A DNA stretch of 64,000 nucleotides from Arachidicoccus ginsenosidivorans (GTDB lineage Bacteria; Bacteroidota; Bacteroidia; Chitinophagales; Chitinophagaceae). A model generated the notes under the pieces. That model was not told the origin of the DNA. It made no database searches and saw only the letters and a program-made list of their open reading frames with translations. The position numbers were made by a program, and so were the translations under genes. The stretch is from positions 2,294,001 through 2,358,000 of the forward strand of contig NZ_CP042434.1 of NCBI RefSeq assembly GCF_007971385.1. Direction: 5' to 3'. Positions 27,011 to 37,239 of this stretch are shown piece after piece (position 1 is the first letter of the stretch; the number at the start of each line of letters is the position of its first letter).

Positions 27011-29881
27011 ATGCGGGGATCAAGTCTAATAAAAGCTGCTTTTGGGTTTATAGGGTTTATGCCATTTTGCTTAATGGCACAGCGTAGCGCGCCATTAAGC
27101 AGGACGACAAAAGCGCCTATTAATGGCACTTATGCATATGCTCTTAAGTGTAATTATCTTTCAACACCCCTGGGGGTTGATGAGCTACATCCTACACTGA
27201 GTTGGAAGCTTTCAGCAAATAACGATGGCGTTGGCACTGCAAAATATCCAATTTATTATCAGGTGATCGTTGGGAAAGATTCTACTGAGGTCGCTAAAGG
27301 CACAGGGGCTGCTGATACGCGCGGCTCAAATTCTACTTCCATTGTTTGGAATAGTGGCTTTAGGGTTTATGACAAACCTTTTACCAGGTATCACGGAGCC
27401 GCTTTAAAGCCATTTACCAGATATTACTGGAAAGTCATCTGCACTGTAGATACCAGTATGGCCGTTGGAGCACGAACCAGTACAGCGCAGTCAGTCAGTT
27501 ATTTTGAAACCGGACTGCAGTCAATCTATAACTGGAAAGGTGCCTGGATATCCGATAATCATCCGATCAGCTTTAAGCCGGCTGGTTACTTTAGAAAGGA
27601 TTTTGCACTGCAAAAAAAGGTAAAATCCGCCAGAATCTATATTGCCGCTGCAGGGCTCTATAAGCTAATGCTGAATGGTAAGCAGGTGGGTGACCGGGAG
27701 CTAGATCCGGTTTATACCAGATTTGACCGGCGACTGTATTATACGACTTATGATGTGACTAGTTCATTGCTTAATGATCAAAATGCCCTGGGAGTAATAC
27801 TTGGTAACGGATGGTTTAACCTTCAGTCTACGGCAGTCTGGGATTTTGATAAAGCACCCTGGAGGGCCAGGCCATGTTTTGTCCTGGATCTAAGGATTGT
27901 CTATGAGGACGGCTCCGTGCAGACTATTCATACGGGAAAGGATTGGAAAACAAGAACCGGTCCGATTGTCTTTAATAGTATCTATACTGCTGAGCATCAT
28001 GATCATAGGTTGAGCCTGGAGGCGTGGGATCTGCCCCATAAAAAAGCAGACCAATGGCATAAAAGCCACGATTCCCTCTGGCAGGACGTGATCTACCGCT
28101 CGGCGCCTTCCAAAAAGATTACTTCCGCCATGATGGTGCCGATTAGAAAATCAGCGCCGATCGCTTCGGTTTCCATGCATAAATTTAGTGATACAGATTA
28201 TGTATTTGATATTGGGCAAAATATTGCCGGCATCTCAAAAATCAAGGTGCAGGGTAAAGCAGGCACTGTATTGCGGGTAAAACACGCAGAACGTTTGTAT
28301 AAGGATGGTCATGTCGATATCTCCAATATCGACGTGCATTACCGGCCTACTGACGATTCAGATCCTTTTCAGACGGATATTTATATCTTATCGGGAAAAG
28401 GAGAAGAAAGCTTCAGACCCTGGTTTGGTTATAAGGGTTTCCAATATGTGGAGATTACTTCAAGTGCACCTATCACCCTAACAAAAGAAGCGGTGACTGC
28501 TTATTTTATGCATAGTGATGTGCCGGTGTCCGGTCATATCCATAGCGCTGACACGATTTTAAATAAGATCTGGGCGGCCACCAATCAGTCCTACCTTTCT
28601 AATTTGATGGGCTATCCTACGGATTGCCCCCAAAGAGAAAAAAACGGCTGGACGGGTGACGGGCAAATCAATGTACAAACGGGCCTATATAATTTTGATG
28701 CGATAACGGTTTATAAGAAATGGATGCAGGATCACCTGGATGAACAGCAGCCCAACGGCGTGTTGCCTTCCATTGTGCCTACTGACGGCTGGGGATATGA
28801 ATGGGGCAATGGGCCGGACTGGACCAGCACCATCGCAGTAATCCCCTGGAATCTCTATCTTTTCTATGGGGATAGTCAGGTACTGCGTCATTGTTATAAT
28901 GGCATTAAGCATTACGTGGATTATATCACCAGCATTAGTCCCAGCGGCATATGCAGTTGGGGGCTAGGGGACTGGGTGCCAGTAAAATCAAGAACGCCGG
29001 TTCCCTTTACTTCTACCATATATTATTATACCGATGTTCAGATTCTTTCCAAAGCGGCGAAGCTTTTTGGTAAAAAGGAGGATCATATTAAATACAAAGC
29101 ACTAGCAGCAAAAATTAAAAAGGTATTTAATGAAACCTATCTGAATAAACAGACAGGAATCTATGATAAGGGATATCAGACGGAGATGAGTGCGCCCTTA
29201 TATTGGGGCATTGTTCCAGCGCAATATGCAGATAAAGTAGCGGAGCAGTTAAATAAAACAGTAATGCAAGACGGGTATAAACTGGATGTTGGCTTACTGG
29301 GCTCCAAAACGATTCTGGATGCACTTAGCATGTATGGGTATCATAATACCGCTTATCAGATGGCATCAAGCCGGGTTTTCCCTTCCTGGGGATGGTGGAT
29401 GGTCAATGGCGCTACGACGCTTTATGAGAATTGGAATATCCAGTCTAAAAATGATATCTCCATGAATCATATTATGTTTGGACAGATTGGTGCCTGGATG
29501 TACAGTGGGCTGGGCGGTATTTTGCCGGACCCTGAGGTGCCTGGCTTTAAACATACGATCCTCAGACCTGGCTTTCCTGATCGTCTCAACGGTTATCAGG
29601 TAGATCATAATACCCCCTATGGTGAGATCCGTTTAAATTGGAAAAGAGCGGAAAAGAAAAAATCCAGCGTGATTACATTGCAGGTGGAAATTCCCATAGG
29701 CGCTTATGCTACTTTCTATGTACCAGCAGGTTACGCGCCAGTGGGTAAAAGCCCAAATGTTAATTGGATAAAGAAATCTGTTGTAGCAATTGATAGGCAT
29801 GTCCAAGACGGCCAAAATCACCCTTCATTTCTAGCTTATTTGCCTTCAGGAAGCTACCAATTTGAATTCCAGAAACAATAA
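27011..29881 (+). CDS. Glycoside hydrolase family 78 alpha-L-rhamnosidase
   Basis: Releases terminal alpha-L-rhamnose from plant or bacterial glycans. The 956 residues show the GH78 order: signal peptide (to about 23, FCLMAQ), N-terminal beta domains (LSWKLSAN; YWKVICTVDTS), a carbohydrate-binding domain (SARIYIAAAGLYKLMLNGKQ, TRFDRRLYYTTYDVTSSL), the catalytic (alpha/alpha)6 barrel and a C-terminal beta domain (LRPGFPDRLNGYQVDHNTPY). The active-site motif TDCPQREKNGWTGDGQ lies at about residue 537. WGWWMVNGATTLYENW and NHIMFGQIGAWMYSGLGGI are also conserved. It lies 88 bp after GH43, so co-transcription is likely. Confidence 0.95.
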   Translation: MRGSSLIKAAFGFIGFMPFCLMAQRSAPLSRTTKAPINGTYAYALKCNYLSTPLGVDELHPTLSWKLSANNDGVGTAKYPIYYQVIVGKDSTEVAKGTGAADTRGSNSTSIVWNSGFRVYDKPFTRYHGAALKPFTRYYWKVICTVDTSMAVGARTSTAQSVSYFETGLQSIYNWKGAWISDNHPISFKPAGYFRKDFALQKKVKSARIYIAAAGLYKLMLNGKQVGDRELDPVYTRFDRRLYYTTYDVTSSLLNDQNALGVILGNGWFNLQSTAVWDFDKAPWRARPCFVLDLRIVYEDGSVQTIHTGKDWKTRTGPIVFNSIYTAEHHDHRLSLEAWDLPHKKADQWHKSHDSLWQDVIYRSAPSKKITSAMMVPIRKSAPIASVSMHKFSDTDYVFDIGQNIAGISKIKVQGKAGTVLRVKHAERLYKDGHVDISNIDVHYRPTDDSDPFQTDIYILSGKGEESFRPWFGYKGFQYVEITSSAPITLTKEAVTAYFMHSDVPVSGHIHSADTILNKIWAATNQSYLSNLMGYPTDCPQREKNGWTGDGQINVQTGLYNFDAITVYKKWMQDHLDEQQPNGVLPSIVPTDGWGYEWGNGPDWTSTIAVIPWNLYLFYGDSQVLRHCYNGIKHYVDYITSISPSGICSWGLGDWVPVKSRTPVPFTSTIYYYTDVQILSKAAKLFGKKEDHIKYKALAAKIKKVFNETYLNKQTGIYDKGYQTEMSAPLYWGIVPAQYADKVAEQLNKTVMQDGYKLDVGLLGSKTILDALSMYGYHNTAYQMASSRVFPSWGWWMVNGATTLYENWNIQSKNDISMNHIMFGQIGAWMYSGLGGILPDPEVPGFKHTILRPGFPDRLNGYQVDHNTPYGEIRLNWKRAEKKKSSVITLQVEIPIGAYATFYVPAGYAPVGKSPNVNWIKKSVVAIDRHVQDGQNHPSFLAYLPSGSYQFEFQKQ

Positions 29882-30093
29882 ACCAGAAAACGATAAATAA
29901 ATAAACAAACAAAAACAAACAAAAAGCAAAACACTCAATCAAACCAAACAAAGAGATTTTTTAAAAACCGTTAACACTGCATTGGAAATTGTTTGGCAAC
30001 AAGCCGTCTTGGGTTATGGTAATTTCACCGTTAACTGGAAGGAAGCTAGAAGCTAAAGCGCCGGGCAGTGCTGTTTTAAAATTTAAACTAAAC

Positions 30094-32385
30094 ATGCAAA
30101 AACTACTTTTTTTCATTGGCTGCTGTTTATTATATGCAGGCCAGATTAATGCGCAAAGTCAGCCATCCAAAACGGATTATGCTGACTTGGTGAATCCACT
30201 GATGGGAACCGATTCCAAACCGAGTCTATCCAACGGGAATACTTATCCCGCTATCGGACTGCCTTGGGGAATGAACCTCTGGACACCCCAGACAGGCAGA
30301 ATGGGTGACGGATGGGCTTATCAGTATACCGCAGATAAGATCAACGGGTTTAAACAAACCCATCAGCCTTCTCCCTGGATGAATGACTATGGTGCTTTTG
30401 CCATCATGCCGATCACGGGCAAGGTGCGATTTGAAGAGAAAGACCGCGCCAGTTGGTTCTCCCACAAAGCAGAGATCTCAAGGCCTTATTATTACAGGGT
30501 GTACCTGGCGGATGAAGATGTTACAACGGAAATTGCCCCTACGGAAAGAGCAGCCAGTTTTAGATTTACTTTCCCTAAGACGGACAGCAGCTCTGTTGTC
30601 ATTGATGCGCTGGACAAGGGATCTTATATTAAAGTAATTCCTTCAGAAAATAAAATCATAGGATATACCAAACGAAATAGCGGCGGCGTCACGGAGAACT
30701 TCAAAAACTATTTTGTGATTGTTTTTGATAAGCCCTTTGATTATGTATATACCTATAAGGATGGACAGCTGACTCAGGCTGATGAACAAAGCTGTGATCA
30801 CGCCGGGGCGGTAATCGGTTTTAAAAACACGACCAAAGGCGAACAGGTGCATGCAAAAGTCGCCTCTTCCTTTATTAGTTTTGACCAGGCGAATCAAAAT
30901 TTAAAAGAAATTGGCGCCGATAATTTTGAGACGGTTAAAAACAAAGCCCATAAGACCTGGAATGATGTTTTGGGTAAAGTAGAGGTTTCTGGCGGCACGC
31001 CAGAACAGCTAAAAACGTTTTACTCCTGTCTGTATAGGATGGTATTCTTCCCTTTAAAGTTCTATGAAATTAACGCCGAAGGTAAAGCGGTTCATTATAG
31101 CCCTTATAATGGCAAAATAGAACCAGGTTATATGTTTGGCGGTACCGGTTTCTGGGATACGTTTAGGGCATTATATCCTTTTTTAAATTTGGTCTATCCG
31201 CATATTGTAAGAGAAATGCAGGAAGGGCTGGTTAATGATTATAAAGAAGGAGGCTGGCTGCCGGAGTGGTCTGCTCCCGGTTATCGCAATATTATGATTG
31301 GGAATAACTCTGCTTCGATTGTAGCAGAAGCTTATATTAAAGGACTCAGAGGCTATGATATTAATACGTTATATCAGGCATTGATTCATGATGCCAATAA
31401 TGAAGGCCCCATGCAGGCGGTTGGTCGCGCTGGCGTTAAGTATTATAATGAATTGGGATATGTGCCTTATGATGTCCATATCAATGAAAATGCAGCCCGC
31501 ACTCTGGAGTATGCCTATGATGATTATTGCATTTATACGCTGGGCAAAGCGCTGGGCAAACCGGCCTCTGAAATAGATATTTACCGCAAAAGAGCGATGA
31601 ATTATAAGAACTTATTTGATCCCTCTCATTTATTAATGCGAGGAAAAAATAAGGACGGTCAGTTCCAGTCTCCTTTTAATCCTTTTAAATGGGGTGACGC
31701 CTTCACAGAAGGCAATAGCTGGCATTATAGCTGGTCTGTCTTTCAGGATGTACAAGGTCTCATTGATCTGATGGGGGGCAACGCTAAATTCACGGGTATG
31801 CTGGACTCAGTATTTGTGATGCCACCTACTTTTGATGATAGTTATTACCATGGTGTCATCCATGAAATCAGGGAAATGCAGATTGCTGATATGGGACAGT
31901 ATGCGCATGGCAATCAGCCCATCCAGCATATGATCTATCTGTATGATTATGCAGGACAACCCTGGAAAACGCAGTATTGGGCTAGAGAGACCATGAATAA
32001 GTTATATAAAGCAACCCCGGACGGCTATTGTGGAGATGAGGATAATGGGCAGACTTCTGCCTGGTATGTCTTCTCCGCGCTGGGTTTTTATCCAGTGACT
32101 CCTACCAGTACAGAGTATGCGACAGGTGCACCACTATTTAAACATGCAAAGATTCATTTTGAAAATGGCAAAACACTGGTGATTGATGCGCCTGGTAACA
32201 CCGCGTCTACCCGTTATGTCGAGTCAACTCGTTTCAATGGCAAGCAGTATACGAAAAACTATCTGGATCATTTTGCCATGCAAAAGGGAGGCCTCCTGGA
32301 AATAAAGATGAGCGAAACGCCTAATAAACAAAAAGGAACAGCCAAAAGCGATGCACCTTTCTCATTATCCACTGTCAAAAACTAA
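30094..32385 (+). CDS. Glycoside hydrolase family 92 alpha-mannosidase-like protein
   Basis: Calcium-dependent exo-alpha-mannosidase family, typical of Bacteroidota attack on N-glycans and mannans. From ATG 30094 the 763-residue protein begins with a signal peptide (LLFFIGCCLLYAGQINAQS); the longer frame from 29989 adds 35 residues with no export signal and was rejected. Family motifs in order: NPLMGTDSKPSLSNGNTYPA, GTGFWDTFRALYPFL, DAFTEGNSWHYSW, QYAHGNQPIQHMIYLYDYAG and GDEDNGQTSAWYVFSALGFY. It is intact, unlike the second GH92 at 20959-23254. The 29882-30093 gap is low-complexity, A-rich. It lies 5 bp from the next gene. Confidence 0.94.
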   Translation: MQKLLFFIGCCLLYAGQINAQSQPSKTDYADLVNPLMGTDSKPSLSNGNTYPAIGLPWGMNLWTPQTGRMGDGWAYQYTADKINGFKQTHQPSPWMNDYGAFAIMPITGKVRFEEKDRASWFSHKAEISRPYYYRVYLADEDVTTEIAPTERAASFRFTFPKTDSSSVVIDALDKGSYIKVIPSENKIIGYTKRNSGGVTENFKNYFVIVFDKPFDYVYTYKDGQLTQADEQSCDHAGAVIGFKNTTKGEQVHAKVASSFISFDQANQNLKEIGADNFETVKNKAHKTWNDVLGKVEVSGGTPEQLKTFYSCLYRMVFFPLKFYEINAEGKAVHYSPYNGKIEPGYMFGGTGFWDTFRALYPFLNLVYPHIVREMQEGLVNDYKEGGWLPEWSAPGYRNIMIGNNSASIVAEAYIKGLRGYDINTLYQALIHDANNEGPMQAVGRAGVKYYNELGYVPYDVHINENAARTLEYAYDDYCIYTLGKALGKPASEIDIYRKRAMNYKNLFDPSHLLMRGKNKDGQFQSPFNPFKWGDAFTEGNSWHYSWSVFQDVQGLIDLMGGNAKFTGMLDSVFVMPPTFDDSYYHGVIHEIREMQIADMGQYAHGNQPIQHMIYLYDYAGQPWKTQYWARETMNKLYKATPDGYCGDEDNGQTSAWYVFSALGFYPVTPTSTEYATGAPLFKHAKIHFENGKTLVIDAPGNTASTRYVESTRFNGKQYTKNYLDHFAMQKGGLLEIKMSETPNKQKGTAKSDAPFSLSTVKN

Positions 32386-32390
32386 AATAG

Positions 32391-33101
32391 ATGATTAAAA
32401 AAATTGGATCGATCCTTTTATTAGGCATATTTTGCACTGGGGCTGCGCTGCACGCTCAGCGTCACTGGAATCAGATTCTGTCAGATAAGGATTTATCAAG
32501 AGATACGATTACCAAAAAAGGCATTACCCTGATCTTTATTAATAAAGAAGAGGGATTCTCCAAGGCAGAGGCTGGGCGGATGCAGGAAACTTTCTTTGAG
32601 ATTTATCCAAAGGAGATCAAGACCTATAATAAAAAAGCGGCCAAAAAAGTCGCCATGATTATAGATCCGGAATATAAAGGGGTGGCCGCTACTGCCGGCA
32701 CGGTGATCAGAATCAATCCCGAGTGGATGGAAAAACATCCGGAAGACCTGGATGTTGTGACCCATGAGGCTATGCACATCGTGCAAGCCTATCACGGTCA
32801 TTCTGGCCCCGGATGGATCACAGAAGGGATTGCAGATTATGTTCGCAATGAGTTTGGCGTAAATAACAAAGCCGCCGGCTGGTCCTTGACGCCCTTCAAT
32901 GAGAAACAAAGTTATACTAATGCTTACCGTATAACGGCTCGTTTCCTGGTGTGGATAACCCAGCATTATAAAAAGAGCTTTGTTCAATCACTGAACTTTG
33001 CGATGCGCGAGGGTAAATACACGGATGGTTTTTGGAAGGACCAGACAGGCAAAACCGTAGATGAGCTTTGGTCTTTATATAGCCAGAATCCAGCCATTTA
33101 A
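32391..33101 (+). CDS. Basic secretory protein family, putative zinc metallopeptidase
   Basis: Secreted protein of 236 residues with a signal peptide (about 1-22, CTGAALHAQ) and a zincin-like signature: VVTHEAMHIVQAYHG (His125, Glu126, His129) followed by GPGWITEGIADYVRNEFG, whose Glu is a likely third ligand. This is the basic secretory protein family, first described in plants and common in Bacteroidota glycan loci; hydrolytic activity is inferred from the motif. It is 5 bp after GH92 and last before a terminator, so it belongs to the GH43-GH78-GH92 unit. It may help open up a glycoprotein substrate. Confidence 0.9.
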   Translation: MIKKIGSILLLGIFCTGAALHAQRHWNQILSDKDLSRDTITKKGITLIFINKEEGFSKAEAGRMQETFFEIYPKEIKTYNKKAAKKVAMIIDPEYKGVAATAGTVIRINPEWMEKHPEDLDVVTHEAMHIVQAYHGHSGPGWITEGIADYVRNEFGVNNKAAGWSLTPFNEKQSYTNAYRITARFLVWITQHYKKSFVQSLNFAMREGKYTDGFWKDQTGKTVDELWSLYSQNPAI

Positions 33102-33203
33102 AAATTGTACGATTAATTTTTATTACCGGTTTTTAATCCACATGAATATTCAACATTGTATCGTTTGGTGTTCCATCTAGCATAACACTCAAGTTAACAA
33201 AAC

Positions 33204-33239
33204 AAAAGCCTGAGCAATTTAGTTGCCTCAGGCTTTTTT
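33204..33239 (+). terminator. Terminator of the GH43-GH78-GH92-BSP unit
   Basis: AAAAGCCTGAG pairs with the CTCAGGCTTTT of a hairpin with a 12-base AT-rich loop, followed by a six-T run. About 100 bases after the BSP stop. Confidence 0.85.
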
Positions 33240-34264
33240 ATGGTAAGATTTATTGAGGGAATTCTTTTGCGTAGTTATGGCTCGGATGATGATTATCTAA
33301 AGTTTGTAAGTGTCTACTGCTGCTGATTTGCTTGCTGCATAATATTGAACAAATTTTGTCGAAGATTGATCCCTTAATTTTCGGGTGAAAGTTTTGATTT
33401 GACAAACGTTATTTCTTGCCACCAGGAGCTGTTGAAAATGCTAATGAAAATGGATAAATGTGAAAGCAGGAGGCGCAATATTTAAATAAAGTGCAAAAAT
33501 TTTATAAATACAAACAATGAATGTTATGCGTAAAATTGTGGAATTTTCTCCACACTCAAGCTGAATGTCAAATGGAAAATAGTTTTAAAAGATGAATGAT
33601 TGTTATTTTCTTAATTCCTTCTAAATACCTGCTATTATTGAATTACAGGAGAAATTTCGATATAATTAAGGATGCATTTATGTATATGAAATATTATCAA
33701 ATTGTGTACTCAATTCGTGAATTATTATGTACTGAATTTTCATCATTTAAAATTCATTAAGTATCCAGTCGCCATCCATTAACACAATAGCTCTTTAAAC
33801 CTTTCTAATTTTAACCTCTAATTTGATAAATAACCTTCTGTGATTTTAAGCGTTGCTAATATCTATCGGAAAAAGAGAAAGCAACTTAAATGATTTGTTT
33901 TGATGAACACCTATAAAAGTGATATTGAGCTGAATAATCAAATATTGTCGAAGCAAATAATTTTTACATCCTGGTTAGGTATTGAATGTTGTGATAGATA
34001 CATAAGTATTTAAACTGTTCAAGGGTAATACCCATAGGTGATACCATTAGGGAAAAATAACGCTCTAAGAGGTACTGGCTATTTATTGCCTAAGTTGAAT
34101 GCTTAATGTCTGATTTTTTAAAGGCTTTTTAAGCCTGTTGTTTGAATCGGCAAGTGTGGTATGTGTTGTAATGAATTGTGGAAATGGAAGATGCGCAGTT
34201 GTTTAATGCATACTTCACAGACAACACTTGTTTTTGTTTTAATAATTAAAACCAATCCATTATT
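33240..34264. other. Long AT-rich intergenic region before susC
   Basis: About 1 kb without any supportable gene on either strand, and no TAnnTTTG box that I could place with confidence. It must hold the promoter of the susC-susD pair and possibly a long mRNA leader. No repeats or tRNA were seen. Confidence 0.6.
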
Positions 34265-37222
34265 ATGAAAAAAGCCTTTAAGATCGGCATTGCCGCATTT
34301 CTTTTGGCCCTTTTAAACTCTGTTACAGTAATGGCACAACAGGCCAAAACTGTAGTGGGAGTGGTAAAAGATTCTGCCACAGGGGCTCCTATAGGGGGCG
34401 CTTCTATACAGGCAGTAGGCGCTAAAGGAGGCGCAATTACAACAAGTGTAGGAACCTTTAACCTAAAGGCGCCCTCCACTGCTTCTGTTATTACAGTCTC
34501 TTCTATTGGTTATGAAAAGGCCAGTGTACCTATTACAGGGGACAGTCTGGTTATCTTATTGTCAGCAGTTACAGATACTTCGCTGAATGCAGTGGTCGTT
34601 GTCGGTTATGGTACACAAAAGAAAGGTGACCTGACTTCCGCTATTACGCAAATTGATGACAAAGACTTCAGTAAAGGTGGCGCTCGTAATGCATTAGACT
34701 TGATTCAGGGTAAAGTGGCAGGGCTTGCAATTACCCGTACTTCCGGTTCCAACCCGAACTCTAGCCCAAGTATTCAGCTAAGAGGGGTTGCCTCCATTAG
34801 TGGATCTAATAGTCCGCTGGTAGTAATTGATGGAGTGCCCGGTGGTAATCTTGACCTTTTACAACAAAGTGACATTGAATCCATCTCCGTATTAAAAGAC
34901 GGTTCTGCAGCGGCCATTTATGGATCCAGAGCTAATGGAGGTGTCATTTTGGTGACCACCAAACATGGTCACGCGGGTGCACCAAAATACGAATACAATA
35001 CCTGGATCAGAAAGGAATATCTTTCCCGTTATCCAAAAGTATTGAGTGCTGCCGGTTACCGGCAAAAAATCGCAGATGGCGAAATCTCTGAAGATAATGA
35101 CAAAGGCGCCACAACAGATTGGTTTGATGAATTAATCAACCATGATAATTTAAGCCACTATCATAATATCTCCATGAGTGGTGGAGATGATAAGACCAAT
35201 TATAGAGCCAGTCTTTATTTTTCTAATTATGAAGGGATCGCCAAAGAAAACAGCCGTCAACAATACGGTGCTACGGCTAGTATAACTCATAAAGGTTTCA
35301 ATGACCGTTTATTGACTCAGGTAACCTTTATGACCAATCATAACTCTGCTAATTTATTAGGAGGAGGTAATTGGGAAGACGCTCTATTCAAGGAAAATCC
35401 TACGCAAAGCCCTTTTGATTCAACTAATAACGGGGGCTATTGGAATGATAACCAGGTGGAAAATGTTGTATCCCGCCTGCATCAGGAAAAATCACTACGC
35501 GATCAGCAAACGACCTTGGCGCAGTTTAAATCTACACTTACAATCACTAAGCAGTTAAGTGCAACGGTTACTGGATCTTCACAAAGAGATCAGTTTGTGG
35601 ATAATCAATACAAAATGCTGGATTCAAGGGCATCTCAAAATGATGGGGATAATCCTGGTGGCGGATATGCGTATAAATCCTCCAATCTGGCCAATGATTA
35701 TCTGATGGAAACTTACCTGAACTACTCCAATACTTTTGCTCAGGATCACGCGATCAGTGCAATATTGGGTTATAGTTACCAATATCATGAAGAAGAAAAC
35801 TTCAATGCGAGCAATAAGGGCTTTTCTGCTGATGAAACAGAAGAGAATGATTTAGGTGCCGGTAATGCTTTAGGACAGGGACATGCCGGGATGGGTAGTG
35901 AAAAATATACCAATACCCTGATTTCTTTTTACGGCAGAGTAAATTATGCCTATAAAGATAAATATCTGTTGGAAGCAGTACTTCGTCATGAGGGTTCCAC
36001 CATGTTTGGGGTGAATAATAAATGGGGTAATTTCCCAGCGGTTTCTGCTGGTTGGGTTATTTCCAAAGAAGCCTTCATGGATAATGCCCATTGGATCAAT
36101 AATTTAAAATTAAGAGCTGGTTATGGTATTACAGGTAATCAGAGCTTTGGTAATGGTACCTATCCTTTTGTAACGCTAGGTACAGGTGGTTATTACATTT
36201 ATCCGGATGGAAGCTGGCACCAGACTTATGGCCCTTCCTTAAATCCAAACCCGGATTTAAAATGGGAAAGAAAGAAGGAATTTAATGTGGGTGCAGACTT
36301 CGCCATGTTTAACAACCGGTTTTCTGGATCCATTGATTATTTCCAGAGAAGAACAGACGGCTTGGTCATCAAGGCTATTGTTGAACAGCCTGCCAATGTA
36401 GCCTCAGAAACCCTGCAAAATGTAGGAGAACTGGGAACCAATGGTTATGAAATTACCTTAAGTGGAACACCAATCCGCAATGGCGATTTTAGCTGGAATA
36501 TTGATGCGACAGCGTCACATGCAAGAACTAAGCTTTTAAAATACACCAGTGGTAACTGGCTGACCGGTGGTGGCATCGGTGGTTATGGTGACCTGGGTAA
36601 TGCTTATAACTATATTTATCCTGGTGATTATCTGGGTGGGTTCTTCGGAAAAACCTATGCCGGATTAGATGAAAATGGTAAATGGCTATTCTATGACAAG
36701 GATGGTAATAAAGTGGATGCGGACCAGGCAAATAAAGTAGAGAATGAAGGTGTGATCGGAAATGGTATTCCTAAGCTCTATGCATCACTAACCAACACAT
36801 TCTCCTACAAGAACTTTTCATTAAGGTTTTCCCTGCGTGGTAAATTTGGATACGATATCTTAAATACCATTGATCTTTCTTATGGTAATCAGTATACATT
36901 GCCTACCAATGTATTGCAATCCGCTTTTACCAAGTACAAGGATATCAACGATACGTATCAGTACTCTGACTATTACCTGCAGAAAGGTGATTTTGTCAGA
37001 CTCGATGAGGTTACTTTTTCTTATAATGTTCCTATTAAAGCCAATAATTATATCAGAAGCCTGAGTGTGTATGTAACAGGATCTAACCTGGCCTTATTCA
37101 CTGGCTATGATGGCAATGATCCGGATTTTGTAGATGATACCGGACTTTTCCCAAGTATCGATGGACGTGGGGTTTATCCAAGTACCCGTTCCTTCCTGCT
37201 GGGTGTTAATGTTGGTTTTTAA
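34265..37222 (+). CDS. SusC/RagA-type TonB-dependent transporter
   Basis: Outer-membrane importer for oligosaccharides, acting with the SusD encoded 17 bp downstream. The 985 residues begin with a signal peptide (LLALLNSVTVMAQ), a carboxypeptidase-regulatory-like domain (VVGVVKDSATGAPIGGAS), the TonB-box VVVVGYGTQKKGDL, a plug (NALDLIQGKVAGLAI, SIQLRGVASISGSNSPLVVI, SISVLKDGSAAAIYGSRANG) and a 22-strand-type barrel ending GVNVGF. It has no STN domain, so unlike the transporter at 1-2041 it is not expected to signal through FecR. The nearby LacI gene may control it. Intact. Confidence 0.96.
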   Translation: MKKAFKIGIAAFLLALLNSVTVMAQQAKTVVGVVKDSATGAPIGGASIQAVGAKGGAITTSVGTFNLKAPSTASVITVSSIGYEKASVPITGDSLVILLSAVTDTSLNAVVVVGYGTQKKGDLTSAITQIDDKDFSKGGARNALDLIQGKVAGLAITRTSGSNPNSSPSIQLRGVASISGSNSPLVVIDGVPGGNLDLLQQSDIESISVLKDGSAAAIYGSRANGGVILVTTKHGHAGAPKYEYNTWIRKEYLSRYPKVLSAAGYRQKIADGEISEDNDKGATTDWFDELINHDNLSHYHNISMSGGDDKTNYRASLYFSNYEGIAKENSRQQYGATASITHKGFNDRLLTQVTFMTNHNSANLLGGGNWEDALFKENPTQSPFDSTNNGGYWNDNQVENVVSRLHQEKSLRDQQTTLAQFKSTLTITKQLSATVTGSSQRDQFVDNQYKMLDSRASQNDGDNPGGGYAYKSSNLANDYLMETYLNYSNTFAQDHAISAILGYSYQYHEEENFNASNKGFSADETEENDLGAGNALGQGHAGMGSEKYTNTLISFYGRVNYAYKDKYLLEAVLRHEGSTMFGVNNKWGNFPAVSAGWVISKEAFMDNAHWINNLKLRAGYGITGNQSFGNGTYPFVTLGTGGYYIYPDGSWHQTYGPSLNPNPDLKWERKKEFNVGADFAMFNNRFSGSIDYFQRRTDGLVIKAIVEQPANVASETLQNVGELGTNGYEITLSGTPIRNGDFSWNIDATASHARTKLLKYTSGNWLTGGGIGGYGDLGNAYNYIYPGDYLGGFFGKTYAGLDENGKWLFYDKDGNKVDADQANKVENEGVIGNGIPKLYASLTNTFSYKNFSLRFSLRGKFGYDILNTIDLSYGNQYTLPTNVLQSAFTKYKDINDTYQYSDYYLQKGDFVRLDEVTFSYNVPIKANNYIRSLSVYVTGSNLALFTGYDGNDPDFVDDTGLFPSIDGRGVYPSTRSFLLGVNVGF

Positions 37223-37239
37223 AATTATAAAAAGAACGA

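Noticed and set aside
29989..30093. Extended N-terminus of the intact GH92 gene from ATG 29989
   Set aside because: The extra 35 residues have no export signal, whereas ATG 30094 starts a clear signal peptide.
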